The position numbers and the translations under genes are program-made. Source: Bacillota bacterium (GTDB lineage Bacteria > Bacillota > Clostridia > Acetivibrionales > DSM-1351). From it: a DNA stretch of 20,974 nucleotides. Shown piece by piece: positions 1-8,460 of this stretch. Under the pieces are notes generated by a model, which saw only the letters and a list, made by a program, of their open reading frames with translations, made no database searches and was not told the DNA's origin. The DNA is taken from positions 1-20,974 of the forward strand of contig JAEWOH010000067.1 in the NCBI GenBank assembly GCA_023460955.1, written 5' to 3'. Each line of letters opens with the position of its first letter. Within the stretch, counting starts at the first letter, position 1.

Positions 1-11
1 GTGTCATGCTT

Positions 12-38
12 AAGACCTCTCATTTGGGAGGTCTTTTT
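12..38 (+). terminator. Rho-independent terminator of the upstream (off-window) gene
   Basis: An 8-bp perfect stem, AAGACCTC at 12-19 and GAGGTCTT at 28-35, encloses an 8-nt loop and runs into a T tract ending at 38. This is the standard intrinsic terminator form. It separates nadE from whatever lies to the left, which is outside the window. Confidence 0.8.
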
Positions 39-206
39 CATGCTCCCAAAAACCGTATAATAAACAATATTATTTTTTAACATTAAAAAACTAAAGAAAT
101 GGTTTCGGAATTTCAGTATAATAAAACTTAAAAATATGTTAAACTAATGAGTGATAAGCATATTTTATGATTAATAGCTTGGCACCTGATATTCGGAGGA
201 TGAACA

Positions 207-2132
207 ATGAACTACGGATTTGTAAGAGTTGCAGCAGCAGTGCCAACACTGAAGGTTGCAAACTGTGAATATAATACCGGGGAAATAATTAAAATTTCTA
301 AGGAAGCCTGTAAGCAGGGAGCTCAATTTGTAGTTTTTCCTGAACTGGCTGTTACAGCTTATTCCTGCGGAGATCTTTTTTTACAGAAGACTTTGCAGAA
401 CGCGGCAATAAAAGGACTAGAAACAATTCTCAGTGAAACCAGGCAGCTGGATTGTGTTATAATAATAGGTATACCTCTTGTTATTAACAGCAGGATGTAC
501 AATTGCGGAGTTGCGATAAAGTCAGGAGAAATTCTGGGAGTTGTTCCGAAAACCTTTATACCGAATTACAGTGAATTTTACGAAAAAAGATGGTTCAGCT
601 CAGGCTCCGGCAGAAAAAATGAATATTTTAATCTGTTGGGTTTCAATGTTCCTTTCGGTACAGATGTACTGTTTGAGTCTGAAAATATCAGCGGACTTTG
701 CTTTGGCATTGAGATATGCGAGGATTTGTGGGTGCCGGCGCCGCCAAGCAGCGCACAGGCAATAAACGGGGCTACACTCCTTTTCAATTTGTCAGCCAGC
801 AATGAAATAGTCGGAAAGCATGAATACAGGGAAAGCATGGTCAATATGCAGTCCGCGAAGTGCGCTGCGGCTTATGTGTATTCTTCGTCAGGACCCAATG
901 AGTCCACAACAGACCTTGTATTCGGAGGACATTCACTTATAAGTGAATATGGTTCGCTTATGGCTGAAAGTAAAAGGTTTTCCTTTGAAGAACAGTTTAT
1001 AATAAGTGATATTGATATAGAGCGACTGGTAAATGAAAGACTGAAAAATTCCGGTTTTACTCAGGATATTACAGACAATTCGTACAGAAAGGCAGTATTT
1101 AGTATAAGTGAACTGAATACCGATAAGCTGCTGAGGAGAATAGATCCTCATCCTTTTGTGCCTTCAAATCCGAATGTCCGCAATATAAGATGTGAAGAGA
1201 TATTTAATATACAGACGTCAGGCTTGGCTAAACGCCTTAAGCATACCGGCATTGAAAAATGTGTGATAGGGATTTCAGGCGGACTTGACTCCACACTTGC
1301 TCTTCTGGTCATTGCCAAGGCATATGACAGACTGGGCTTGGACAGAAAAAATATTCATGCCATCACAATGCCCGGATTCGGTACTTCATCCAATACCCTC
1401 AACAATTCTCTGGAATTAATGAGGCTGATGAAAGTTACAACCTACCAGGTGGATATCCGGGAAGCCTGTATGAAACATTTTGAAGACATTGGACACGATC
1501 CTCAGGAATATGATGTAACCTATGAGAATGTTCAGGCCAGAGAGAGAACTCAGATTTTAATGGATAAAGCCAATAAGATAGGAGGCCTTGTCATCGGGAC
1601 AGGTGACCTGTCTGAACTGGCACTAGGCTGGTGTACCTATAACGGCGACCATATGTCAATGTACGCGGTGAATACCGGTGTTCCAAAAACACTTGTAAAA
1701 TATCTTGTGCAGTGGGCTGCAGACTATATTTTTGAGAATGAGACAAGGAAGGTTCTGCTCAGTATCCTAGATACGCCTATAAGCCCTGAGCTGCTTCCCA
1801 CGGATGAAGCCGGAGAAATAGCACAGAAGACGGAAGACATCGTCGGACCCTATGAGCTTCATGACTTCTTCCTTTATCATATGGTAAGATATGGAGCTAA
1901 TCCTTCCAAGATTAACTATTTAGCCAGACAAGCCTTTGCTGATAAGTATCAGGTTGAAACCATAAGCAAATGGCTCAAGACCTTCCTGAAAAGATTTTTC
2001 AGCCAGCAGTTCAAGCGTTCTTGCCTGCCTGATGGACCAAAGGTTGGTTCAATCAGTCTCTCACCACGAGGTGACTGGAGAATGCCAAGTGATGCAGAGG
2101 TCAGAGACTGGCTTGGGGATCTTGATAGATAG
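207..2132 (+). CDS. nadE: Glutamine-dependent NAD(+) synthetase (NadE)
   Basis: This cytosolic enzyme performs the last step of NAD synthesis, amidating deamido-NAD with ammonia released from glutamine, at the cost of ATP. The N-terminal half is a nitrilase-type glutaminase with the E-K-C triad visible as E46 (FPELAV), K115 (VVPKTF) and C171 (IEICEDLW). The C-terminal half is the synthetase with the ATP-pyrophosphatase P-loop SGGLDST at residues 357-363, followed by the TGDLSELALGW motif. The length of 641 aa fits the fused glutamine-dependent type; ammonia-only NadE is about 270 aa. The start ATG follows GGAGG (195-199) by 7 nt. A TATAAT at 117-122 could be a -10 box, but no convincing -35 is seen. 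The gene appears complete and intact. Confidence 0.97.
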   Translation: MNYGFVRVAAAVPTLKVANCEYNTGEIIKISKEACKQGAQFVVFPELAVTAYSCGDLFLQKTLQNAAIKGLETILSETRQLDCVIIIGIPLVINSRMYNCGVAIKSGEILGVVPKTFIPNYSEFYEKRWFSSGSGRKNEYFNLLGFNVPFGTDVLFESENISGLCFGIEICEDLWVPAPPSSAQAINGATLLFNLSASNEIVGKHEYRESMVNMQSAKCAAAYVYSSSGPNESTTDLVFGGHSLISEYGSLMAESKRFSFEEQFIISDIDIERLVNERLKNSGFTQDITDNSYRKAVFSISELNTDKLLRRIDPHPFVPSNPNVRNIRCEEIFNIQTSGLAKRLKHTGIEKCVIGISGGLDSTLALLVIAKAYDRLGLDRKNIHAITMPGFGTSSNTLNNSLELMRLMKVTTYQVDIREACMKHFEDIGHDPQEYDVTYENVQARERTQILMDKANKIGGLVIGTGDLSELALGWCTYNGDHMSMYAVNTGVPKTLVKYLVQWAADYIFENETRKVLLSILDTPISPELLPTDEAGEIAQKTEDIVGPYELHDFFLYHMVRYGANPSKINYLARQAFADKYQVETISKWLKTFLKRFFSQQFKRSCLPDGPKVGSISLSPRGDWRMPSDAEVRDWLGDLDR

Positions 2133-2214
2133 TAAATAAAAAATGTTAGTATATATAAAAATTATCATTAACGTGAATTTATAAACTAAAATATTAAGTA
2201 TGGAGGACGTCAAT

Positions 2215-2316
2215 ATGCAAAAGCGTTGGGTTAAATGGGTTGCAATATTCCTTGCAGCAGTATTTATATTAACATCTGTAGTTTCTGTCGGTATGTCAGT
2301 TTTTGCAGGGATGTAG
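2215..2316 (+). CDS. 33-aa single-pass membrane miniprotein, Prli42/DUF4044-like
   Basis: A short frame has an excellent ribosome binding site, GGAGG at 2202-2206, 8 nt before ATG. It encodes 33 residues: a basic head (MQKRWVKW), then one hydrophobic helix of about 22 residues (VAIFLAAVFILTSVVSVGMSVF), ending AGM. This layout of short positive N-terminus plus a single helix with almost no tail matches the Firmicute miniprotein family that includes the stressosome anchor Prli42 and DUF4044 proteins. That match is from memory of the family layout, not from an alignment. It lies between nadE and cdaA on the same strand. Confidence that it is translated is good because of the ribosome binding site; the family assignment is weaker. 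Confidence 0.65.
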   Translation: MQKRWVKWVAIFLAAVFILTSVVSVGMSVFAGM

Positions 2317-2495
2317 CAAAATACCTGTTAGCATGAAATGTTAATATTTCATTAAGTATAAAAAATTAATATAAATGGAAGTAAAATTAGTTATTATTAC
2401 CCATTTAAGACTATATATTTTTATATTAAAATAATTGTGTAATTTATTGATTGTTATCGCAAATTACCTTCATTTTTTACAAGGGTGTGAATTTT

Positions 2496-3371
2496 TTGTT
2501 TGATACTTTTGTTTCAAATCTCAAAAGTATAGTTGATTTCTTATCGGTATATGTTCCCTTTAAGGAGCCATTGGAAGCACTTAGGTCGATAATTGATATA
2601 AGTATAGTTTCCTATCTGACCTTCAAGCTGATACAGCTTGTTAAGGAAACCAGAGCATGGCAGCTTGTAAAGGGTATTGTTGTCATACTCATAACAGCCA
2701 TAGTAAGTCAGGCTCTTGAGTTGAGAACGCTTGCCTATATACTTAATAAAACTATAGAATTGGCCGGTTTTGCTCTTGTCGTTGTATTCCAGCCTGAGCT
2801 AAGACGAGGTCTTGAACAGATTGGAAGAAGCAATTTTAAAGACTTTTTCAAATTTGATGAGAAAGACGATGTTATAAATACTACCTTTACAATAGAAGAA
2901 ATAGTAAAAGCAGCTACAGAGCTTTCCAGAACCATGACGGGAGCTCTCATTGTCGTTGAAAGAGAAACCAAGCTGGGAGAGATTATAAATACCGGTACAA
3001 AGCTTGATTCCAGCGTCAGTGCCGAATTGATTATAAATATCTTTACACCTAATACTCCGCTTCATGACGGAGCTTTAATATTAAGAGAGAATAAACTAAA
3101 ATCAGCAGCGTGCTTTCTGCCCCTGACTGACAATCCTAACCTTAGTAAGGAATTGGGAACAAGACATAGGGCAGCTTTGGGTATAACAGAAGTATCTGAT
3201 TGCATTGCTGTTGTAGTGTCGGAAGAAACCGGGAAGATTTCATATGCGCTTAACGGAGGGTTATCAAGAAATCTTACACCCGATATTTTGAGAAAAGCTT
3301 TAAATAAAAATTTACTGGAGAAAAAAACTGTCAATAAGAAGTTGTCTCTTTGGAAGGGGAAATCAAAGTGA
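2496..3371 (+). CDS. cdaA: Diadenylate cyclase CdaA (c-di-AMP synthase)
   Basis: CdaA is a membrane-bound cyclase that condenses two ATP into cyclic di-AMP, the second messenger controlling potassium and osmolyte transport and cell-wall homeostasis. The N-terminal third holds about three hydrophobic segments (around ISIVSYLTFKLIQLV, GIVVILITAIVSQAL and IELAGFALVVVFQ). The DisA_N catalytic domain follows, with its two signature motifs: D191-G192-A193 (LHDGALI) and R223-H224-R225 (GTRHRAALG). An in-frame TTG at 2451 would extend the protein to 306 aa but has no ribosome binding site. TTG at 2496, just after AAGGGTG (2481-2487), gives 291 aa, closer to family size. The start is therefore uncertain by 15 codons. 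The stop overlaps the cdaR start, indicating translational coupling. Confidence 0.95.
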   Translation: MFDTFVSNLKSIVDFLSVYVPFKEPLEALRSIIDISIVSYLTFKLIQLVKETRAWQLVKGIVVILITAIVSQALELRTLAYILNKTIELAGFALVVVFQPELRRGLEQIGRSNFKDFFKFDEKDDVINTTFTIEEIVKAATELSRTMTGALIVVERETKLGEIINTGTKLDSSVSAELIINIFTPNTPLHDGALILRENKLKSAACFLPLTDNPNLSKELGTRHRAALGITEVSDCIAVVVSEETGKISYALNGGLSRNLTPDILRKALNKNLLEKKTVNKKLSLWKGKSK

Positions 3372-4582
3372 AAGAATTCTTCAAGAAGGATTTGACTTTA
3401 AAAATTTTTTCAATAGTTTTTGCCATATTTCTTTGGTTTGCCATTAATCCTGTTAAGACTAATTACTATACTGTTCCCTTGACTATCATAAATGAGGAAA
3501 GCCTTAGAGCAAAGGGACTTATTCTGAACAGTAAGGCCTTCCCTGAAAAATATGTTACTATTTCGGTTCGAGATCGTGTGGACGTGCTTGATCGTATAAA
3601 GGACACTGATTTTGAAGTGACACTTGACCTTTCAAAGGTAAAAAGTGTTGATGACAAGTCTATTCAGATAGATTCACCTGTATATCTGGGACGTGAAAAT
3701 ATTAGTCTGACCAATATGGAGCTCAAACCTAAATCGGTAAATCTGGATTTGGGAAAAATTGAGGAAAATCCGTTTATTGTTCAGGTTGAAACTTCCGGTA
3801 AGCTTCCCGCTAATTACGAGATTATTTCAAAGACAGCAACACCTGATACTGTTTCAATTCAGGCGCTGGATTCTGTAATAAATTCCGTAGGGTCTGTAAA
3901 AGCCTATGTTGATGTTACCGGACTCAACAAAACTCTTGCAATAAGAAAAGAATGCAAGGTTTTTGATAAAAAGGGAGTTGAGATTCCTGAACTGGGCAAA
4001 AAACTTACCGTTGACATCAGAATCGATGTTGGTAAAAGAGTTCCGGTTATACCTATAATATCAGGAAACCCTGACAAGGATTATGTTGAGGGAAGTTACT
4101 CTGTAAAACCCGACAACGTTCTCATTACCGGTGATCATGATTTGTTGGCCAAGATTAACGAGATAAAAACTTCACCTGTAAGCCTGGATAATATGACAAA
4201 GTCCTTTACAACGCCGATAATACTGCAGCTTCCGGATGGTATCAGGCTTGTTAATTCAACCCGTGAAGTAAATGTAACAGTTGAGATATTACCTCTGGCC
4301 GAAAGGACCCTTGAAATACCTTCAGACAGTATTACACTGGAGGGCAGGAGGACAGAAGACGCGTTACTCAAGTATGAAATTACTTCACCTGTTACTGTTA
4401 AATTAAAAGGAAAGCTGGAAGATGTAAATATTGTTTCAATACAGCAGCTATTGGCAACAATAAACGTAGACGGACTTGATGAGGGAACCCACAATGTTCC
4501 TCTGGTCGTATCGCTCCCCGCAAACATCACTCTGGTCGAAGAAGTTAAGGTTCAGGTTAAAATAACTAAAGGAACTGAATAG
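3368..4582 (+). CDS. cdaR: CdaA regulatory protein CdaR (YbbR-domain protein)
   Basis: CdaR is an extracytoplasmic, membrane-anchored protein that binds CdaA and modulates c-di-AMP production. It begins with a basic stretch and one membrane segment (IFSIVFAIFLWFAI, about residues 13-26). The rest is soluble and made of tandem YbbR-type beta repeats, with recurring patterns of the kind PDTVSIQA, PDNVLITG and SPVTVKLKG. The length is 404 aa. The start is GTG at 3368, preceded by GGAAGGGGA at 3352-3360 and overlapping the cdaA stop as GTGA. An upstream in-frame TTG at 3350 lies within the Shine-Dalgarno zone and is unlikely. cdaA-cdaR-glmM is the widespread c-di-AMP module; here one gene sits between cdaR and glmM. 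Confidence 0.93.
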   Translation: MKEFFKKDLTLKIFSIVFAIFLWFAINPVKTNYYTVPLTIINEESLRAKGLILNSKAFPEKYVTISVRDRVDVLDRIKDTDFEVTLDLSKVKSVDDKSIQIDSPVYLGRENISLTNMELKPKSVNLDLGKIEENPFIVQVETSGKLPANYEIISKTATPDTVSIQALDSVINSVGSVKAYVDVTGLNKTLAIRKECKVFDKKGVEIPELGKKLTVDIRIDVGKRVPVIPIISGNPDKDYVEGSYSVKPDNVLITGDHDLLAKINEIKTSPVSLDNMTKSFTTPIILQLPDGIRLVNSTREVNVTVEILPLAERTLEIPSDSITLEGRRTEDALLKYEITSPVTVKLKGKLEDVNIVSIQQLLATINVDGLDEGTHNVPLVVSLPANITLVEEVKVQVKITKGTE

Positions 4583-4613
4583 TTCAAACAGAAACTTACA
4601 AGGGAAAATATTC

Positions 4614-6209
4614 ATGAAACTGCTTATATCAAACTTAATCACGGGCTTGGATAATTCCGAGCAGGAACTTAGGCTTCAGGCTGCAAAAAAGCTCAGAGTT
4701 AAGTCACAAAACATAAAAAACTTTAAAATATTAAAACAATCCATAGATGCCAGGAAAAAACCTGGCATACGTTTTGTTTACTCAGTTTCCTGTGAACTGG
4801 AAGATGGCTTTCGGATTCCAGAGGGTGGAGATATAAAACTATTGGAAGAAATCAGAGAAGAGGCTCTTATGCCTGGCAGCAGATCTGCAGCCGGAAGACC
4901 ACTGGTCATCGGTTCAGGCCCCGCCGGGCTTTTTTGCGGTCTGCTACTGGCTCAGAATGGATATAAGCCCATTTTAATTGAACGTGGACAAAAGGTTGAA
5001 GAGCGGACAAAATCAGTGGAAGCTTATTGGACTACCGGAGTTCTTAACACCGAGACCAACGTTCAATTCGGCGAAGGCGGAGCAGGAACCTTTTCCGATG
5101 GGAAGCTGACTACCAGAATTAATGACAGACGTTGCGAAAAGGTACTGGAGGAATTCCAATGCTTTGGTGCACCCGACGAGATAAAATACAAGGCAAAGCC
5201 ACATATTGGTACTGATAATCTTAAAAAAGTTGTTGCCAACATGCGAAATGAAATCATTAGGCTTGGAGGAACAGTTCTTTTTAACACCAAAGCTATAGAT
5301 TTTAATATCCGGGATGGAAGAATATGCGGAGTCATAACCGATTCCAATTCAGAAATAGAGACAGATATTGTGGTACTGGCTATAGGTCACAGTGCCAGAG
5401 ATACCTTTAAAGTACTTTACGATAGGGGAGTGCCCTTTCAGCAGAAGCCCTTTTCCATTGGTGTCAGAATAGAGCATCCCCAAGAGATAATAAATACTGC
5501 CCAATATGGTCAGGCCAGCGGGCACCCTGCTTTGGGAGCTGCTGATTACCAGTTGTTCCAAAAGGGTACTGACAGGACAGCGTACTCCTTCTGCATGTGC
5601 CCGGGCGGAATTGTGGTGGCTTCAGCGTCAGAGCCCGAATCCATTGTGACAAACGGCATGAGCGAATTCAGCCGCGACAGGGATAATGCCAATAGTGCAC
5701 TTGTGGTCTCAGTAGGGCCCGGTGATTTTGAAGATAACCATCCTCTGGCAGGTATAGAATTTCAGAGAAGGTGGGAGCGGCTTGCATACACTGTGGGCGG
5801 CTCCAACAACAGTGCCCCGGTGCAGCGCCTGGAGGATTTTCTGAATAACAGGTCGGGAAGGCTGGGCAGCGTTAAGCCAAGCTATACGGGAGATACCCGC
5901 TGCGCCGATATAAATATGTGTCTGCCACCCTATGTAACGGATTGTATGAAGCAGTCAATCCCGTACTTCGATAGAAAGCTGAAGGGGTTTGGAATGCCTG
6001 ACGCCCTGCTTACAGGAGTTGAGACCAGAACCTCTTCACCTGTCAGAATTCCGAGAAATGAAGTGTTTGAATGCGTGGGAGTAGCAGGGCTGTACCCCTG
6101 CGGTGAAGGCGCCGGCTATGCAGGAGGGATTGTAAGCGCTGCGGTTGATGGTATAAAGATTGCTGAACAGATCATAAAGACTTATGCGGCGCCGAGACAA
6201 TCCGTTTGA
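4614..6209 (+). CDS. FAD-dependent dehydrogenase, COG2509 type, function unknown
   Basis: This is a flavoprotein of about 531 aa. Residues 1-95 form the short alpha/beta N-terminal domain typical of COG2509 proteins. The dinucleotide-binding motif GSGPAG is at residues 100-105, followed by the acidic end of the second beta strand (LIERG). An internal VLAIGHSARDT segment and a C-terminal YPCGEGAGYAGGIVSAAVDG segment complete the two-part FAD site. The physiological substrate is unknown for this family. The ribosome binding site AAGGGA (4600-4605) lies 8 nt before ATG, and the gene begins 31 nt after cdaR, so co-transcription with cdaA-cdaR is likely. Its place between cdaR and glmM recurs in clostridial genomes as far as I recall; this has not been checked here. 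Confidence 0.88.
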   Translation: MKLLISNLITGLDNSEQELRLQAAKKLRVKSQNIKNFKILKQSIDARKKPGIRFVYSVSCELEDGFRIPEGGDIKLLEEIREEALMPGSRSAAGRPLVIGSGPAGLFCGLLLAQNGYKPILIERGQKVEERTKSVEAYWTTGVLNTETNVQFGEGGAGTFSDGKLTTRINDRRCEKVLEEFQCFGAPDEIKYKAKPHIGTDNLKKVVANMRNEIIRLGGTVLFNTKAIDFNIRDGRICGVITDSNSEIETDIVVLAIGHSARDTFKVLYDRGVPFQQKPFSIGVRIEHPQEIINTAQYGQASGHPALGAADYQLFQKGTDRTAYSFCMCPGGIVVASASEPESIVTNGMSEFSRDRDNANSALVVSVGPGDFEDNHPLAGIEFQRRWERLAYTVGGSNNSAPVQRLEDFLNNRSGRLGSVKPSYTGDTRCADINMCLPPYVTDCMKQSIPYFDRKLKGFGMPDALLTGVETRTSSPVRIPRNEVFECVGVAGLYPCGEGAGYAGGIVSAAVDGIKIAEQIIKTYAAPRQSV

Positions 6210-6310
6210 TAAATGAAGGAATCATAAAACTCTATAATATATCTTGTAAAAATGGTATATTATATATTGTCTTATATTAATTTATTAAAGACATAACACT
6301 AAACAAAGCA

Positions 6311-6367
6311 TATAACCTACGCAATAACCTATGTAATAACCTACTCAATAACCTAAGCTAAGGTTAT
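6311..6367. repeat. Four 12-bp direct repeats ending in an inverted copy
   Basis: Four consecutive 12-bp units share the core ATAACCTA: 6311-6322 (TATAACCTACGC), 6323-6334 (AATAACCTATGT), 6335-6346 (AATAACCTACTC) and 6347-6358 (AATAACCTAAGC). The last unit is followed at 6361-6367 by AGGTTAT, the inverted complement of ATAACCT at 6348-6354, giving a 7-bp stem with a 6-nt loop. The cluster lies in the 270-bp gap before glmM. The gap also holds an AT-only inverted pair, ATAATATA and TATATTAT, around 6232-6261. A protein-binding array or a replication-slippage repeat are both possible. Confidence 0.75.
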
Positions 6368-6479
6368 AAGCTGATGTTTTAAGTTGGTTTTTTTACAGTT
6401 TTCAATACATATCAAACACGGAAAAATATACGAATATTATTTATTTAGTCATTTTATGATTTTATGGAGGTTTAAATTA

Positions 6480-7829
6480 ATGGGAAAGTTATTCGGAACA
6501 GACGGAGTTAGAGGCGTCGCTAATCTTGAGCTGACTCCAAGACTTGCATATCAGCTGGGTCAGGCAGGAGCGTACGTACTTACAGGGGAAACAAAACATA
6601 CACCGAAAATATTAGTTGGAATGGATACAAGAATTTCAGGAGATATGCTGGAAGCAGCTCTGATTTCAGGTATTTGTTCAGTCGGAGCACAGGTTATCAG
6701 CCTGGGAGTAATACCTACTCCTGCAATAGCATATCTTACCAGATTGTATGACGCTGATGCTGGTGTTGTTATTTCAGCCTCACACAACCCTTTTGAATAT
6801 AACGGTATCAAGTTCTTCAATTCAAACGGCTATAAACTGCCTGATGCGACAGAAGACAAGATTGAAGAGCTCATAATGAACGGAGCAGATGAACTTCCAA
6901 AGCCAATTGGTCAGAACGTTGGCTACAAAATATTCAAGGAAACTGCCCTTGAGGATTATGTGAACTTTGTTAAAGGAACAATTACAGGTGACCTGGAGGG
7001 TGTTAACGTCGCAATAGACTGTGCAAACGGAGCGTCTTTTCAGGCTGCACCAATAGCACTTTATGATTTGAAGGCAAATGTAAGTGTTATTAATAACGAA
7101 CCCGACGGGATAAACATCAATTCCGGCTGTGGTTCAACTCACATGAAAGACCTTCAGGAATATGTAAAAGAGACCAAAGCTGATATCGGTTTAGCTTTTG
7201 ACGGTGATGCAGATAGAGTTCTGGCTGTTGACGAAAAGGGTAATATTGTTGACGGTGATCAGATTATGGCTATAATCGGGCTTCATTTAAAACAGCAGGG
7301 AATGCTGGCTCACAACACCATCGTTGCAACAGTTATGAGTAACATGGGCCTGGACATTATGGCGAAGAATAACGGTCTGATTATTGAAAAAACAAAGGTT
7401 GGCGACAGATATGTTCTTGAAGAAATGCTGAATAGCGGTTATATGCTTGGAGGAGAACAGTCCGGACACATAATTTTCCTTGAGCATAACACAACCGGTG
7501 ACGGCCTTTTAACAGCGGTTCAGCTGCTTAAGGTTTTAAAAGACTCGGGCAAAAAGCTTTCCGAGCTGGCAGGCGTAATGCAGGTGTTGCCTCAGGTTCT
7601 GATTAATGCTAAAGTCACTAATGAGAAGAAGTATAAGTACCTTGAAGATGAAGTAATAAAGAAAATGTGCCAGGAGCTGGAGGATGAATTCAAGGGTGAG
7701 GGTAGAGTGCTCATAAGACCATCAGGTACCGAACCTCTTGTCAGAGTTATGATTGAGGGTAAGGACAAGGAAAGCATAACAAGACGTGCCAAGGAACTGG
7801 TTAGAGTAATCGAAGGCAGATTGTCATAA
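6480..7829 (+). CDS. glmM: Phosphoglucosamine mutase (GlmM)
   Basis: GlmM converts glucosamine-6-phosphate to glucosamine-1-phosphate, the precursor of UDP-GlcNAc for peptidoglycan. The alpha-D-phosphohexomutase signatures are all present: phosphoserine loop with S101 (ISASHNPFEYNG), metal loop D241-G-D-A-D245-R, and phosphate-binding loop RPSGTEP at residues 413-419. The N-terminus GKLFGTDGVRG is typical of GlmM. The frame stays open 96 nt upstream of 6480, but GGAGG at 6466-6470 lies 9 nt before ATG 6480 and gives 449 aa, the normal size. GlmM is also a known partner and inhibitor of CdaA in other Firmicutes, consistent with its position downstream of cdaA-cdaR. Confidence 0.97.
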   Translation: MGKLFGTDGVRGVANLELTPRLAYQLGQAGAYVLTGETKHTPKILVGMDTRISGDMLEAALISGICSVGAQVISLGVIPTPAIAYLTRLYDADAGVVISASHNPFEYNGIKFFNSNGYKLPDATEDKIEELIMNGADELPKPIGQNVGYKIFKETALEDYVNFVKGTITGDLEGVNVAIDCANGASFQAAPIALYDLKANVSVINNEPDGININSGCGSTHMKDLQEYVKETKADIGLAFDGDADRVLAVDEKGNIVDGDQIMAIIGLHLKQQGMLAHNTIVATVMSNMGLDIMAKNNGLIIEKTKVGDRYVLEEMLNSGYMLGGEQSGHIIFLEHNTTGDGLLTAVQLLKVLKDSGKKLSELAGVMQVLPQVLINAKVTNEKKYKYLEDEVIKKMCQELEDEFKGEGRVLIRPSGTEPLVRVMIEGKDKESITRRAKELVRVIEGRLS

Positions 7830-7907
7830 ACTTAAAATATCAGATATCATAAGCGAATAAATGTCAGGTGTCATAAGTGAATAACTGCCAGTATCATAAG
7901 TGAATAA
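7822..7907. repeat. 23-24-bp tandem repeat starting on the glmM stop codon
   Basis: Three close copies of TATCATAAGTGAATAA occur at 7845-7860 (one base changed, AAGCG), 7869-7884 (TGTCATAAGTG...) and 7892-7907, with periods of 24 and 23 bp. A fourth, more decayed copy, TGTCATAAACTTAAAA, begins at 7822 and contains the last codon and TAA stop of glmM. Fragments with the same ATAAGTGA core reappear at about 8093-8110 after the glmS promoter. The array probably grew by duplication of the 3' end of glmM. Confidence 0.7.
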
Positions 7908-7910
7908 ACG

Positions 7911-7967
7911 GCGCGGGCTTAATAAATCGGTTCCTTAGTGAGTTGTTTTGTTAAGCTGGCGCTTTTT
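7911..7967 (+). terminator. Intrinsic terminator after glmM
   Basis: A 12-position stem pairs GCGCGGGCTTAA (7911-7922) with TTAAGCTGGCGC (7951-7962), with one G-G mismatch and one G-U pair. It is followed by TTTTT at 7963-7967. The 28-nt loop is longer than usual. It lies directly after the tandem repeats and separates glmM from the independently transcribed glmS. Confidence 0.75.
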
Positions 7968-8048
7968 CAATATTTAGATGGATTTATAACTGCAAGTTAT
8001 GGGAAATTTCAAATGGTTTCCAATTAAATGAATTAATTGTTAAAAGTG

Positions 8049-8078
8049 TTGACAATTTTGCATCAATTACAATATATT
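8049..8078 (+). promoter_or_regulatory. Sigma-A-type promoter of glmS
   Basis: TTGACA at 8049-8054 and TATATT at 8073-8078 are separated by 18 nt, within the normal sigma-A range. The start would fall near 8085, giving about 190 nt of leader before the ribozyme. That stretch (8086-8275) is AT-rich with ATAAGTGA repeats near 8093-8110 and a G-rich patch (GGGGGGTGGGAG, 8233-8244); no gene is seen in it. It is the only strong promoter match between the glmM terminator and glmS. Confidence 0.7.
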
Positions 8079-8275
8079 ATAGTATATAGGTTTATAAGTG
8101 ATATAAGTGAATTTAATAAGTTTATCTATAAAGCTTCATATATTGGTAGTTAGTTATTTATATATAAATTAGATAAGCTGGTTTTAACTGTATGTATAAA
8201 CCTGTATTAATTTGAACTAAGAAGATTATTTAGGGGGGTGGGAGAAAGCCCGGGATTAATAATAGAATTAAAAAG

Positions 8276-8460
8276 GCGCCAGGACAGATGTTAATATTAT
8301 CTGTTGACGAGGTGAAGGAAGCGATTCACAAACAAGCGTGGATCGTATCGAAAGATTCGGCGGATACCTTCCGGTTGTTACAATCGACAGAGACTACGGA
8401 ACTGTAATTGTTCCTATACAAAGCTTGCAGGTGACTGCAAAAACAAAAAGGTCTCACGTA
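8276..8460 (+). promoter_or_regulatory. glmS ribozyme (glucosamine-6-phosphate-activated riboswitch)
   Basis: Conserved parts of the self-cleaving glmS RNA appear in order. The GCGCC at the cleavage site is at 8276-8280. Hairpin P1 pairs ACAGAT (8284-8289) with ATCTGT (8299-8304). The core TTGACGAGGTG follows, then the TTCGGCGGATACCTTCCGG core, then a 3' domain whose GAGAC (8390-8394) pairs with GTCTC (8451-8455). In known members, glucosamine-6-phosphate acts as the cofactor for cleavage just 5' of GCGCC, and the cleaved mRNA is degraded, giving feedback control of glmS. The base before the cleavage site is G here rather than the usual A. The element lies about 290 nt before the glmS start codon. 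Confidence 0.95.

Noticed and set aside
2451..2495. TTG at 2451 as the cdaA start
   Set aside because: No ribosome binding site. TTG at 2496 follows AAGGGTG and gives a length closer to the family.
4135..4530. 131-codon frame on the - strand inside cdaR
   Set aside because: Ser/Thr-rich antisense shadow of the cdaR repeats.
6384..6479. Longer N-terminus for glmM
   Set aside because: GGAGG and the conserved GKLFGTDG start place translation at 6480.
7822..7907. Tandem repeats considered as a CRISPR array
   Set aside because: The repeats are only 16 bp with spacers of 7-8 bp that are too short, and there are no cas genes.
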